Assembly (NCBI GenBank): GCA_947683625.1 | Contig: CANTUR010000654.1 | Coordinates: forward strand, 124,001 to 188,000 | Source: Mallotus nudiflorus | Taxonomy: Eukaryota; Streptophyta; Magnoliopsida; Malpighiales; Euphorbiaceae | DNA: 64,000 nucleotides | Direction: 5' to 3' | In this document: positions 24,685-37,261 of the stretch, piece after piece | Numbering within the stretch: position 1 is the first letter of the stretch | Layout of the letters: each line of letters opens with the position of its first letter | Program-made: the position numbers and the translations under genes | The notes under the pieces: generated by a model | The model's input: the letters and a program-made list of their open reading frames with translations, nothing else | What the model was told of the DNA's origin: nothing | Database searches by the model: none

Positions 24685-25980
24685 TCAATCATCCATAGGA
24701 GCATAATCATCGGGAGCAGCTCCAGTGTCATCTAGCGGATTGATGTCATCAAGAAGTTCCTCAGTAGCAGCAGCGGAGGTAGAACCAGGAAAAATAAGTT
24801 ATGGAGGAAGGGGTATGTCCTAAACTTGACACAAGCTCGAGAGACTATCAACCACCCAGTTCAAAAGCTCCGTGTGATACTGAAGAGTAGCCACAAATTA
24901 TGGAGGATAGGAAGATGAGGAAGGTCTGATAGTCTAAGAAGTTGGTGGTGCAAGTGTGTGGGTATGGGTCTGTTGTGGCTCGTTGACACCCAACTCAATA
25001 AGATTATGGATCATAATGTATCAACCATCCTTAACTATGACCACCTTAATCTTTTTCATAATAGTGATATTAAAAGGCAGTGTGGTGCAAAGCAAGGTTA
25101 GGTTGGTAAAGGAATTGAAAATCTATAGATTTCTAGCGAGCCTAGTGATATATGAATCCCCACATAAAGATCTCTTGTTTTTCTTGAAATACCATCCATA
25201 TAGAAAGCAAAACCATATCCTAAACGAGGCACTATACCCTTAACAAAACAACGGATATAAAACACATCTTTAAGTGTGACATACCTAATACTCTCCCTTC
25301 AACCATAAATAGTGCCAGCTATGAGGTGCTACAAGTAGCACAATTCAGGATGGGCTATATTAGTGCTCTTGCTAAGTAGTGCCTTTATGTATAATCTCTC
25401 TCTAAAACTGATGATAGTTTACAAGTTCAAAGATACATTGTGCATTATCATGTGCACCACTAGTGACATACATAACATCATAAAAACCACAGTGCATAGC
25501 AAATTCATTGAAAGAAAAAGAGAATCATTTGTCCCCTAATTGAAATAGCACTGCATTTTTCTTATTAAAATCTACAGGGGTACTGGAGTTGAATAAGAAA
25601 GTGGATAAAAACTCCAAGAATAACTCATGAAAAATAGGCTTTTCAATTCTCATAAAATTTTCCAACTTAGAGTTAACAATCATGCCTAATAAAGATTCAT
25701 TCAATCCTATAATAGCAAGATCCCCTAACATAATATGATAGGAAGGATGGACAAGAAAGGGAAACAAAGTAGCACATGCCTTTTTATAATTAGGATTAGT
25801 GAAATGGAGAAGGGGATGAGACATACCATATTGGCTCCCCTAATCATGGCATGAGGAAGTTGAAGTAGTGTGTGGTGTCGCACTAGTATAAGAAGGGTAA
25901 AAGGGTGGAGGGGAGCATGTGGTGTGGATCTGCTTCTTGGATGATGATGGTGTCTTCCCAAATACTTTGGATTTTCCCAT
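24685..25980 (-). pseudogene. Athila third ORF (env-position protein, ATHILA family)
   Basis: The start ATG ends at 25980 and gives 'MGKSKVFGKTPSSSKK', a basic N terminus typical of Athila third ORFs. Stops follow. The best open part (25525-25824) has 'FHELFLEFLSTF' and 'KKNAVLFQLG', matching the Athila family pattern (EFL.TF ... i.FrL), and continues 'FSFNEFAMHCGF' after a stop. The C terminus has 'ELLNWVVDSLSSL' and an acidic tail 'DDYAPMDD' ending in TGA (24685-24687). Athila ORFs in this position are often called env-like, but homology to a viral envelope is not shown here and no transmembrane segment is seen in the correct frame. Confidence 0.75.
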
Positions 25981-26199
25981 ATGTAGAGAATGAAAAGGAA
26001 AACAAAGAAGTGTAGTGATTAGAAGGAAGAAATAAGGAAGAAAAGTGGGTTATCAAGTCAAAGAAAAGGAGATAAAAGAGAAAATTTAGGAGAGAATGGT
26101 GTAAGAGAAAGAGAATTGCAAAAGAAAAGATTGGAATGAGGCTAGGTTTAGAGAAGAGAAGTGGGTGTTTATATAGAGGGTTTGGAACACAGTTTGGGA

Positions 26200-26546
26200 A
26201 AACAGTGTTGGGTAGTGTGATATGGGGAAATGCATGGCACAACCTTCCATATCATGCTAGGAGACCATGCAATCTAGGGAATAACATGGCATGTATATCG
26301 TGTTACCATACTGTGTCATATACTAGAAGAATTATGAATGTGGAACATGGCATGGAGGGAGGATAACACCGCATGTACATGCCATGTTAGGGTGTCTTGA
26401 CATGACATGATGCCATGTGAACATGTATTAGCACGACATCATGTCGTGATTGACATGCCATGTTAGGTTATGTTAGCACGACATCATGTCATGCTTGACA
26501 TGTTATGCTTTAAGTGGTGTGTGACATGACATGTGAGGAAAATGAC
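26200..26546. repeat. Palindrome-rich Athila spacer, left part
   Basis: Dense in ACATGGCATG-like words. Examples are the near-palindrome 'cgcatgtacatgccatg' (26371), the palindrome CACGACAT-c-ATGTCGTG (about 26433-26449) and a diverged second copy about 40 bases later (CACGACATCATGTCATG). Ends with the target-site copy ATGAC (26542-26546) where Ogre enters. Confidence 0.7.
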
Positions 26547-28387
26547 TATCATACCTCAAATTTAACTGTCCTTTAAAAGGTTTGATGATGAAATGAATCC
26601 CCGAGATGACTATAGTTTGCTTGTTCGTAACACTTCTGAAGTGTGCAACCTTAAAACACCCAACCGACCCTACCAGTGTGCAAAATTGATCATTGGGTCA
26701 TTAAATTATGCTCTAACCTTATGAAATATGAATTATCAGAACAATAATAGGTTTATTTTGATAAAACTTCTCTTAGAATACTCAACTCGTCGGGCTGGTG
26801 CATATTTTATTAGATCGGGACCCAGCTTCATGAAAAAACAGAAATCAATTTTGACAAAATCATCTTAAAAAACACATCTGGAGGGCTCCAAAACCTTTTA
26901 AAGTGGTCATGGAATGGTCTAACACAACCTGGGTATTAGTGTGTATTACTCAAAAGTGCATGTAAACACCCCTTAGGTGTCATATGCTAAAATCAAAGCT
27001 GAATTTGGTAGAAAAAACTCCAAAAATGCATATGAAAGGCCCAAAAACCCTAGGAACCAACCCTAGAACAGTGAGTGTAGAACTCGAGAAGAGTGCATGA
27101 AAAAGTGCACAGGTGCACGTGGCCAGATGCCAAGCGCGTGACCATATGCACACTGTGCGTGGTTACGCGTACTTAGTATGGCCTCGTGCAAAAATCCCCT
27201 CACACACATGTGACCATGCCTACACCAACCCATTCTACAAATTTTTTTTCCTATAAATAGATCCCTCTACACCTCATTTTGGAGAGGGAAGCAAGTGAAG
27301 ACACAAACACGTAAGAGTCAGTCCGATCGAAGGAGCGGGAAACCCTTTCCTATACAGTTTTTGCTCTCCTATAACCTTTCCTTTAGGTTATTAGATTCCT
27401 TTTTCCACTAAACCTAGCCTCATTTTTGTCAAAGCATGCTTCAAAGGTATATAGTTTAACATCATTCTATTGTCTTTTTGAACCTCTCGACAAGGAAAGC
27501 TTGATAATCTCTTGAACCTAAAACTTCAAAGTTCACACAAGATGAGTCGAGTCTGAGGACCAAACAATCATTTTAGCACATTTATTTTACTATACTACAT
27601 TTTATTTTAATATTGCCAACATATAGGAATATTGTTGTGCTTGTGTGATGAGATTGGCAATCTTGCATGCTATGTGAATAATATATGTGTTATTATGCTC
27701 ATTTTACATCATCACTCTACATCCTCCATTTCTAAAATCATGAAATCACATCGTAAATATCAATAATGAGAAAGGTTCATGCCCTAAAATAGAGTCATCA
27801 TACTCTCGGTCCAGTGATAACCTCATGCATCCTTTATATTATCATCATTCATCATCATAGTATAAATAATCACTACAAGCATGATCATTCTATCATTCAT
27901 CAAATAAGTTATGTAAATGATCATGTTATCTTTACAGAGTAGTCATATTAGATTTACTTTTTTTTAATCTTTTTCTTTTCATATGTATTCCATTAGGAAA
28001 GCGATGAAATAAAATTCTCAGCTTTATTATCCTATATTTTCTGATGTACTGTATGAATGCTATATAAACTGTCATCACCGAAACTAGGGTGTTACAGTAG
28101 CTATACATCGAATATTGTATAATGATAAATACTAAAAAAGTAGACACGATCTCCCGAACCCAAAAATCTCTGCTGGGGATAATACTCACTTAGTGACCTG
28201 ATGTTCTCCCTTTCTTTTCCCAATTTTCTAAAAATTGAGTGGCGACTCCATAAAATCAAAAGTATCTCATCCCCTTAAGACCAATCACTTATCCCTATTT
28301 GGTAAAGTTACCATGTCCCTCGAAAAATGAAAACACCAATAAAAACACAAAAAGGAATGCCCAATCCAATCTTAAAGGTTGGTCATA
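26547..28387 (+). repeat. Ogre 5' LTR
   Basis: 1841 bp, beginning TATCATACCTCAAATTT, matching 41300-43154. The TATA box TATAAATA is at 27252-27259. Just upstream is a long imperfect palindrome (27135-27169: CGCGTGACCA and TGGTTACGCG arms enclosing GCACA-c-TGTGC) plus repeated GTGCAC words. A second block near 27650-28080 is AT-rich with 'tcatcatcattcatc'-like words. Confidence 0.88.
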
Positions 28388-28388
28388 G

Positions 28389-28406
28389 TGGTGACTCCAC
28401 TGAGGA
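28389..28406 (+). other. Ogre primer-binding site (tRNA-Arg type)
   Basis: TGGTGACTCCACTGAGGA follows the LTR end by one base. The Ogre/Tat consensus is close to TGGCGACTCCGCTGGGGA. The three differences are all C-to-T or G-to-A changes. Confidence 0.8.
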
Positions 28407-29221
28407 CTTTTAAGTAAGAGGGATCAACTCAAAAATGACTATTTCTCATTATGTAATACTCAATCGTATAGAGCCCCTCACCATTGCATGTGCACTACAC
28501 ATCACATGTGCATTACTTGTCCCTAAAAGCCTTGATAATACTAAATAACATCGCCACCATGGTTCCACTCGAGTCATAAGGCAATAAAGATATGGTATTA
28601 TCACCTTTAATCTTTACTCGTGCATTCACCTAACTCATATAACAAGAGTTTGTAATCCAAGTCCTTAAGGGGGGCAACCGAGTTATCAAAAGAATGCTAC
28701 ACTCACTGACTAGAGTCTATAACCTTAGTCATATGGGGGCATTCTTGCTAAAGGAACCCTTAGCTTTTCACCATGACTTAACTTATATAGATAAACCAAT
28801 AGCAACATCCACTAGGATTCCACCAAGCTATATATGCTATCATTATCATAACGCTGTCCATTTGACCTGATACTCATAAATGACATGAGCCTCCTAGTGT
28901 CTATCATTGAATGACGTTGTAATCTTAGTTTTCATAGAAAATTTACACTCAGGACCACATGATTCTCATATACTTTGTGTGAGCCCGAAGCATGAGGAAT
29001 GATGAGAATCATGTTCCTCGGCTTGAATAGTCTATACAAATTAACAAATAATGACATCCCTCCATGACAGAACCTACGAGATGTCATCCATTTATCCTTA
29101 TCAGATCAAATGAATGGGTTAAGAACCCAAATAGATTATGGACCTTTATATTGGCAAAATCAAACTGTAAACTATCAAATGATACTTTCATGACTTACGA
29201 TAAGCATATCTAGTGGGTTTC
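28407..29221 (+). other. Ogre leader, first part
   Basis: Untranslated leader between PBS and gag. No convincing open frame. Ogre elements often have an extra small ORF before gag, but I could not recognise one here. The leader is cut by the solo LTR at 29222 and resumes near 30609. Confidence 0.55.
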
Positions 29222-30608
29222 TGAAAGTATACGAATTCGTACAAGTAGTAATTAAATATCGATCCCACAGAGATTGCAGATTAACTACAGTGATACTAGT
29301 TGTGTTTGTTTGTTTAAACAATGAAAAAGGGTATTTTGAATTAAACTAAAAATTAAACTAAGACAAAACACAAAAAATCACAATGAAATAACAAACACTT
29401 TAGAGAGCTAGGGTTCTTATTACTAATTCAACCTTTATTTAAGATCAATTATCTACTAAGCCATACCTAACCTTAATCCAATTTAAGGGTTTCTCAAGAA
29501 TCATAAGTTTTCCTCCTAAGACAACCGTATGATTAACCAAGTAAATTGACGTTCTTAGATTTAAAGCTCTCGCCTACTAAGTGTTCGGTTAACCCAATTT
29601 AAGCACCAACCCTTAATCAATATTAGTTGCTTAAGTGTTTCTCAACTAAGAAAGCATCTAACAGGTTATTGTCTAAATCTAGTACAACCCATCTCTTAAT
29701 CAAGTTTTATTGTGTATATTCAATCAAAGGGTGATCAACCATAAGAAGACATTAAGTTCAACAATAACCAAAGGATCTAGATTAATGGCTTAGGTTTAAT
29801 TATGATTAGCCCATGGTTGAATTGCAACAAGAACCCTAACTAAGAATTTAGCGACTCATGTTAATTATAAGAGACAAAGAAGAAGAATAAAAGAAAATAG
29901 ACATCATCATTAAATCAAAATTAAGAACGAATAAACACAATTGAATAGAAGAAACCCCCTGTTCAACAGGAAGCTTGATGTTCTTCAATTCTTATTCTCA
30001 AATCTCCAAAACTAACATAAGTAAGAAAAATCCTTGTTCTCTCCAAAAGTGCCTTAAGAAAATGTATATCAAAAATTAATGAAATATCCTCTCCTTTATT
30101 TATGGTGGCTACCCTCTTATAAAACCTTAATTACTAGTCCTAGGGTTACAGCCATGCGAAATCTCCATCTTGTCCCTCATTAGTCAACAATTAAATTTGA
30201 ATTTGAATTTCCCAATCACCAGGTCGCACGGCCGTGTGCATTTTGTGCATGGCCATGCACCTCACTTCTTTAGCATTTTAGCATATCGACCTCTATTGCT
30301 TTTTGGGCCCACTTCAAGTGCCTACAGCTCCCATGTAACCTTCCTCTACTGTTCTTTGACTTCCCTAAATACATAAAATTCAACCAAAAATAAACCAACT
30401 AATACATAAAAATAAATAAACACACAAGACATGCATTAAGTACTCAACTAAATAAAAACATAGGGGTAAGAACTCGGACTCCCTTTAATTGACCTTGGTC
30501 TTATACATACAGGGGCATATAGGCTTTGGACATCATTTGAAGCCCAATAATTGACCTTCACATTAACTTCATATGATTACCTCAAGCATATTTGAGTATC
30601 ATTCCTCA
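29222..30608 (-). repeat. Solo LTR of an Athila/Tat-like element in the Ogre leader
   Basis: The + strand starts TGAAAGTATACGAATTCG and soon has 'tcgatcccacagagattg', a phrase typical of U5 ends of this group. On the minus strand there is a TATA-like CATAAATAAAGG (+ strand near 30093-30104). Upstream of it are two perfect palindromes: CACGGCCGTG (30227-30236) and GTGCATGGCCATGCAC (30245-30260). The right end is set at 30608 because 'ctca|gttta' there nearly repeats the left flank 'gtttc'. That match is 4 of 5, so the right end is uncertain. Confidence 0.6.
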
Positions 30609-30969
30609 GTTTACTCTTTGGTTCTTACCAACATAAATCAAAACATCCTAGTTCTAATAGCAAAACCATAGTCTCCTAATGACTATAGGTTCAAAACCCA
30701 CATAGGAAAGAGATTGAATGACCTCGTGGATAAATAAGGTTAGAAGTGAGAGCTTGCTTGCAATTGGTTTTTTCACTGTGCAGGAAAACTAACCAGCTTT
30801 AATCATGCATACATCACATACATGTAGTTAGCATGTACTAACCACTATTTCTTACAGGAATAATCATTTTTACATTATAGAATTTCTTGCATCCACTCCA
30901 TCCATACATGCTCACCCTTTTCTTTTGCAGGCACACGTCATGCATCATTCATTTAGCTAACCCTAATAA
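30609..30969 (+). other. Ogre leader, second part
   Basis: AT-rich leader between the solo LTR and the gag start, with no open frame of note. Confidence 0.5.
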
Positions 30970-31960
30970 ATGCCTAAGAATACTACATTCAAGCATGAGT
31001 GATAAAAAAAGATACCTCTTATCAACAATTCGAAGAAAAGCTAAAAGAGGGATCTAAAAGTTGCTAATTGATGGCACCATAACTGAAATCCTCCAAGCCT
31101 AAATCAAAGCCAAAAGTGCCCGAGACAACAATAGCACACCACTGAACGAAGCATATGCATCTATTCACCCGAGGGTAGAAAAGGCAAAGGGAATTCCCCG
31201 TACTCCAGTTCAAGCTGATGATGACAATGACTACTACCAAGATCTCAGGAATATAATAAAAGCTATAAAAATTGCTAACATGACCATCCTGAATTTATAG
31301 GGGAGGTCAAACTATTAGCCAACATTATGGCTTAGTTGGAATTCGCCTTTGATAACAAGGGAACTCATGGCTCCAAAAGCTTCACTGACTTGGAACTGTT
31401 CAAAGATAAACCACTTCTAGATGATTTTAAGCTACCAAACTTTGCTAATTTTGACGAAACATGAGATCTGAGGGTCCATTTAAGGCAATATGCTACCTTT
31501 ATGGCTACCACAAAGCTTATAGAATCATAGATTGTTCAATTCTTCTTCACATCACTAAAGGAATGATAGAGGGCATGGTTCTTTAACTTTAAAGATGAAA
31601 TAAAAAATGATTGGCTAATGCTAAATGAGAAGTTTATCAAGTAATATGAATACAACACTTAGTTAGACATCACTTGAAGGGACCTTAAGACCATAAGGTA
31701 GAAACTCGGTGAATCTTTCTCTGATTATGTCACCAGATGGTGGGGAAAGGCAGTCAAGATGAGAAACCGTCCTCCTGAGGATGAACAAATAAAGCTAATA
31801 ATCAAAGGGGCACTACCACATTTCAAAAAATAGATGATCTTTGCTCATTATCTTGACTTCAGAGCTCTCTATCAGGCTAGGATAAGAATTAAGGATGAGG
31901 AACCTTAGCAATCTAGAAACACTTTTCACCACAATACACAACCAAACACTTAAAACACCT
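30970..31960 (+). pseudogene. Ogre gag remnant
   Basis: The frame from the ATG at 30970 carries many stops. Readable pieces include 'LPNFANFDET' (about 31435), 'DLRVHLRQYATFMA', 'AWFFNFKDEIKNDWLMLNEK', 'GESFSDYVTRWWGKAVKMR', 'PPEDEQIKLIIKGALP' and 'HYLDFRALYQA'. Their order follows the retrotransposon gag core of Tat elements (DP..HLR.Y / W..L...F / ES..DY..RWR / GL.P). No zinc knuckle could be found downstream. Confidence 0.75.
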
Positions 31961-34900
31961 TCACCTGAACTGCATAAATAAACATGATCCAACCTAACAC
32001 CCACAACTCACCATATATCAATACCATTAGACCACTAAGAAAATTCTTAAACTTTAACCTCTTACTATCCAAAGTATTCCAGAGACTTCAATAAAAGAAC
32101 CTCCTATAGCCATAAGAGCCTAGGCCCTTTCTAAATCCACTACCACCTTAAATTAGCCAAAATTTGTTCTACCACTTTCACCAAATGCCTGGCCATACCA
32201 CTGATACATGTAGAACCCTAAAAAATACACTCCAAGACCTCATTAACTCTGGAAAAATTGATGACCCAGAAAAATGATCCAGTATTAAGACAAATCCCCT
32301 CATAAGCTATTAAAACATGCCTCCACCAACCATCAGCATGATCTCCTCCAATCTACCAAAAGACTTTTTTGTAAAAATCAATCTAAGCCATACAAGGAAC
32401 CCAAGATAAGCCCCTAGAAGATGAACCCCTAAAACCTATTCTTGAGCCTCATGATTCTAGTAAATATGAGCAATGCCCTTTTACCTTTGAATACATTCCA
32501 ATGCCTTAAAAGTTCCTTCCCCACTTGATGATGCAAAAAGGGGCTAGGGATATAGCTCTCCCTATAAATGGTGAAGTGATTGATTGCCCTTATCCATAAG
32601 AAGTAGACATAAACAAAAATTTTAGCTGTAAACATAAAGTATGGGATCTATTGGGCCAGCCATCTAGGAAGTTTGACTACAAAGTCAAGTACACAACACC
32701 TCCTACTACCCACACACTCTTAGAAGATATAGTACCTTTAGGATGGGGAGAAGAATTTGATAAGGAAGATAAGATGATCAACTTTTGCAAATTATAGGGA
32801 TAGACATATAGTATGACTCTGATGATCCTAAAATCATTGTCTGCGACCATAATAGCAGTACAAAAGCAAATAAGTAAATACCTAAGAAGCCCTCACTAGC
32901 AGTTAATCATGTAACTCATAATGAGTAGGTACATTAACCTCCTAAGAAAGAGAATGACACCCTCAAGGAGAAACACTTACCAGATATGATCACTGAGACT
33001 GACATCTGTGAGCTAATGAAAAACCTAGAGATAGAATCTCATAATGAAGCTATCAATCATGCCCAAGCTACTGCCATCCTCGAATCAAGCAACAATGACA
33101 TCCTGTTTGAAGAAATTGTTGATGATGATCTTTATAGTTTTTCTTTATTTGAAAATGATGATATAATGAACTCTAAAGTTAATGCAATGAAATCAGATTT
33201 TGCTTACTTGTTTGATGTCTTTCCTGACTATAGTGTGCATTGCATTGATAAAAACATTAGCTTATTTGACATTCATTCCATATGCACTGCATCATTTAAC
33301 ATTGGCACGAAATCTAAACCATGCATTCTACATATTTTGAAGATGTTACCCCTAAAAAGAGGAGCAAAATTGAAAAAATATTAATAAAATATTCAAAAGT
33401 ATTTTCCTAGACATATGATGATATGCCTGGTATTGACAGAGATATTGCTCAACACTTCATTCCAACTAAAGAAGGGTGCAAATCGGTAAAGCAAATGCTG
33501 AGAAGACTCAAACTAGAATGAGCCTAACTAGTGAAAGACGACATTAAGAAACATGTTAAGGCAAAATTCCTAGAGGGAGTAGACTATCCAAAATGGTTAG
33601 CAAATGTGTGCCAATACTGAAGAAAGATGGAAGGGTTAGAATCTGTATCGACTATAGAGATATGAATAAGGCCTGCCTGAAAGATGATTTCCCACTACCT
33701 TACATAGACATATTGGTTGATAGCGCAGCCATATGTGTAATGTACTTCTTCATGGATGGATTCTCTAGGTACAATCAGATCCTAATGGCCATTATCGACA
33801 AAGTAAAGATAACTTTCATAATGGAGTGGGGTACTTATTGCTACAGAGTAATGCCTTTTGGACTAAAGAATGCAAGGGCAACCTACCAGAGAATGGCGAC
33901 TGCAATGATATGAAACACAAAGAAGTGGAGGTATACATTAACAACATGATGGTTAAATCAATAACTAGAGAAGAACACCTCTCTGATCACAAAAAGTTCC
34001 TCAGAAGGGTCAAAAAGTACAATCTCAAGCTAAATATGAAGAAATGCATATTTGGAGTTACTTCAAGAAAGATGTTGGGGTATTTGCAGTTAGAACGAGA
34101 TTGAAATGGATCCAAACAAAGCAAAAGCCATCAGAGAGATGCTAGTGCCAAAAATACAGAAAGAAATTAGAGGGTTTCTAAAGAAACTACAGTTCATCAG
34201 TAGATTCATCTCTAAGCTTAGAGTAGTATGTGAACCGATCTTTAAGCTACTCAGACAAGATAAGCCAATTGAATGGAATGAATAGTATCAGCTAGCATTT
34301 GACAAGATCAGAAGCTACATAGCCAACCCACTGGTTTTAAGACCACCAAAACTAAGGATGCCTCTAACCCTGTATCTGGCCATTGAAGGGAATGCAAGTA
34401 GTGCAATGTTAACCCAAGAGGGAGAAATGAAAATAGAACACACAGTATACTACTTGAGCAAGAAGATGCTGCCATATGAGGAGAAGTACAACCAAGTCGA
34501 ACATATATATCTAGCAATGGTATGGGTAATGAAGAAACTTATACACTACTTTTAATTTTACAGAATATAAGCCATGTCTAAAATGGACCTAATGAATTAC
34601 CTCTATGAAGCTCCCTCTCTAAAGGAAAAACTTGCCAAGTGGCTCGTATTGCTAACATAATTTGATATGTAATAACTAACTAAGAAGGCTATAAAAGGGA
34701 GAGCAGTGGCTAAATTTCTAACTCTCAACCCCATTCTAAACTCAAAAGAAATCCAATTGGTCCTAAATGACCTTAGCTCAGCCATTAAAATCTAAGGATG
34801 GCACATGTACTTTGATGGAGCAGTCAATTAGTTTGACATAGGAGTCGGTGTTATACTACAATCTCTAGAAGACAAATTAATGCCAATTGCTAAAAAGCTC

Positions 34901-36506
34901 AAGTTCAGAGTCACAAATAATGAAGCAAAATACGAGGCATGCATGCTCAGATGTCATAGAAGTTAAAATCTTTAGAGACTCCATGCTAGTAATCAATCAT
35001 GCCATGAAAGAGTGAGAACTGAAAGAGCAGCATTTAAAGCCTTATCTGGACCACTTGAGGCTACTCACCATATCCTTTCGAAAATGTAGATTCATTAATC
35101 TTCCTAGGAACCATAATCAAATGGCAGATGCACTTGCTTCCCTAACATCAGTATGGGGAGGACTATCTAAAATGCCCATAAAGCCCCTCATTCTACTCAA
35201 ATCAAGACAACCTTATCATAAAGACTATAGAATAGCAAAGACAGAAGTAGCTAAAAAGCCCTAGTTCTATGACATCGGGAGATATATGAAGGAATGAGCC
35301 TATCCTAATCAAGTAGATGAAAGAGACAAAGTGGTCATTCGATGATTATCATTAAAATTCACATCACACCAGGGTGTGTTATATAGGAGAACCTCAGATG
35401 GTTTACAACTCTGATGTCTAGATGAAACTGAGGATGCAAGAGCAATATAAGAAGTACATGAAGGTGTTTATGGTCCACACATGAATGGAGCAATCTTAGC
35501 TAAGAAGCTAATTAGATAAGGGTTCTTATGGATGATGATGATATAAGACTGCATTAAATTTGTGAGGAAATGCCACAAGTGTCAGATCCACGGGAATGTC
35601 AGCCACCTTCCCCCAATAGAACTACACTACATCTCCTCTCTATGGCCCTTATCAATATGGGGACTAGACATGATTGGGGAAATCCACCTGACAACCTTAA
35701 ATGGACATAGGTTCATTTTAGTGGCAATGGACTACTTTACAAAATAGGTCAAAGTAGAATCATTTGCAAGGATAGGAGCTAAACAAGTGGCTAAGTTCAT
35801 CAAAAGAAACATGTTATGTTGATATGGGATCCTCTATCACATCATCTCTAACAACAATTTCGAATTCCAAGGGGAAGTTAGAGAGCTACTGAGGAGTTAT
35901 AAAGTGGAACATCACAAGTCTTCTCTTTACTGACCACAAACAAGTAGGGCCATTGAAGCTGTAAATAAGAACATTAAAAAGATCTTGTCAAAGATGACTT
36001 AGACTTACCAAGATTGGGAAGATAGATTGCCATATGCCTTATAGGGGTACCGAACGACTATTAGAACTTCAATGGGAGCAACTCCTTTCTCATTAGTGTC
36101 TGGGTCAGAAGCAGTTCTTTCAATCAAAATAGAAATCAAGTCTCTTTGAGTAGCAATCGAATCCAAATTACTAGGAGTATAGTGGGCTCAATAGAGGCAC
36201 AACAATCTTAATCTCTTAGATAGTCAAAGGCTTAAGGATCTATACCACACATAGTTGTATCAGGCTCGACTAGCCAAGTCCTTCAATAGAAAAGTAAAAC
36301 ACATGAGTGTTAATACAGGAGACTGGGTACTAAAGCAAACAAGACAGAACGTTCTAGACCCTAGAGGGAAATTCATACCAAACTGGGAAGGCCCATACCT
36401 GGAAAAAAATTTCCTATCAAAAGGAGCAATCAAGCTAATGGATTCTAAAGGCAATGAATTCTCTGAACCTATCAACACAGATCGCCTAAAGAAGTACTAC
36501 ATCTAA
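31961..36506 (+). pseudogene. Ogre pol remnant (protease, RT, RNase H, second RNase H, integrase)
   Basis: The protease zone (about 32200-33400) is hard to read; an acidic open piece lies at 32986-33384. RT starts near 33421 ('MPGIDRDIAQH') and is open at 33593-33913 ('KKDGRVRICIDYRDMNKA', 'YRVMPFGLKNARATYQRM'). Its active-site box reads 'YINNMMVKS' (about 33931-33957), with both Asp residues replaced by Asn. RNase H is at 34358-34555 ('YYLSKKMLPYEEKY'). A second, archaeal-type RNase H at about 34797-35260 ('HMYFDGAVN', 'TNNEAKYEACM') is the Tat hallmark. Integrase has a zinc domain ('EVHEGVYGPHMN', 'KCHKCQIHG'), the first Asp in 'WGLDMIG', an Asn in place of the second ('ISNNN', about 35846) and a Glu in 'AIEAVNKNI'. 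The C terminus 'TDRLKKYYI' ends at the TAA at 36504. Confidence 0.85.
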
Positions 36507-37261
36507 GGCATTAAAAAAATTATCTCATTGTGTTGAAAACCTAAAAACGATAGCTCAGGAAAAAGTGAAGGACTTCTTATTGTGTTGAAAACCTAAAAAT
36601 GGTGGCTCAGGCAAAAATTAGGGAAAGAGAGAAAATACTTAGCTAAAAAACTTGAGAAGGCTAGTTAAGGACAGGGGTAACCTCAAATTCAAAATTTGTA
36701 TGAATGCACTTGTGCTTTTCTTAAATGATTACAGTAAAATGAAAATGATTGTCAATTTATGCAAAATGTCTTTAAAAAGTGAAACACATTTTATCATCAT
36801 GAATTGCATCGAGCATGCTTTGCATTTTCCTTCATTACATGACCATGATTCTTACCATCCTCTCTAAGCTTACTTTTTGAGACTAACTACTATCGTTTAA
36901 AAAAAAAAACCCAGCTAGGTGTGAAAAGCTCCAAAAGGAGACACCCTAAGCAAAAAATGGAAGAAAAAGAAAACCTAGCTAAGTGTGAAAAGCTCCAAAA
37001 GAAGACGCCTTAAGCAAAAAAGGAAAAAAAGTAGACAATAGTAATGGCAAACATCATCATCAATGATACATAATATGAAGCATATATAGTCATCATCATA
37101 TAAACATCATACAATATGTGTGACAAACACCCATATATAACAACTAGAGTCCATAACCTCGGGAAAATAATACAACAAAGCAAACCATAGACCAAAAGTC
37201 CTACACCTAGCTCCTAAAATAACTACATCAGTTGTGGCTACCATCAAAAGCAAGCAATGAT
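36507..37261 (+). repeat. Ogre post-pol spacer with direct repeats
   Basis: Two copies of a ~60-base unit with the core 'ttgtgttgaaaacctaaaaa' (about 36530 and 36580). Then two copies of a ~68-base unit 'gtgtgaaaagctccaaaag...gacrcc.taagcaaaaaa' (about 36918 and 36984). No supported gene. Confidence 0.7.

Noticed and set aside
24516..24731. Hydrophobic ORF that could be taken for an Athila env transmembrane protein
   Set aside because: Overlaps the acidic C terminus of the real Athila ORF in another frame and is AT-rich by composition.
25883..26242. 119-codon hydrophobic minus-strand ORF
   Set aside because: Overlaps the start of the Athila third ORF and its upstream spacer in another frame; no family likeness.
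31813..32004. Minus-strand ORF over Ogre gag
   Set aside because: Antisense shadow of gag; no PMD or other motif.
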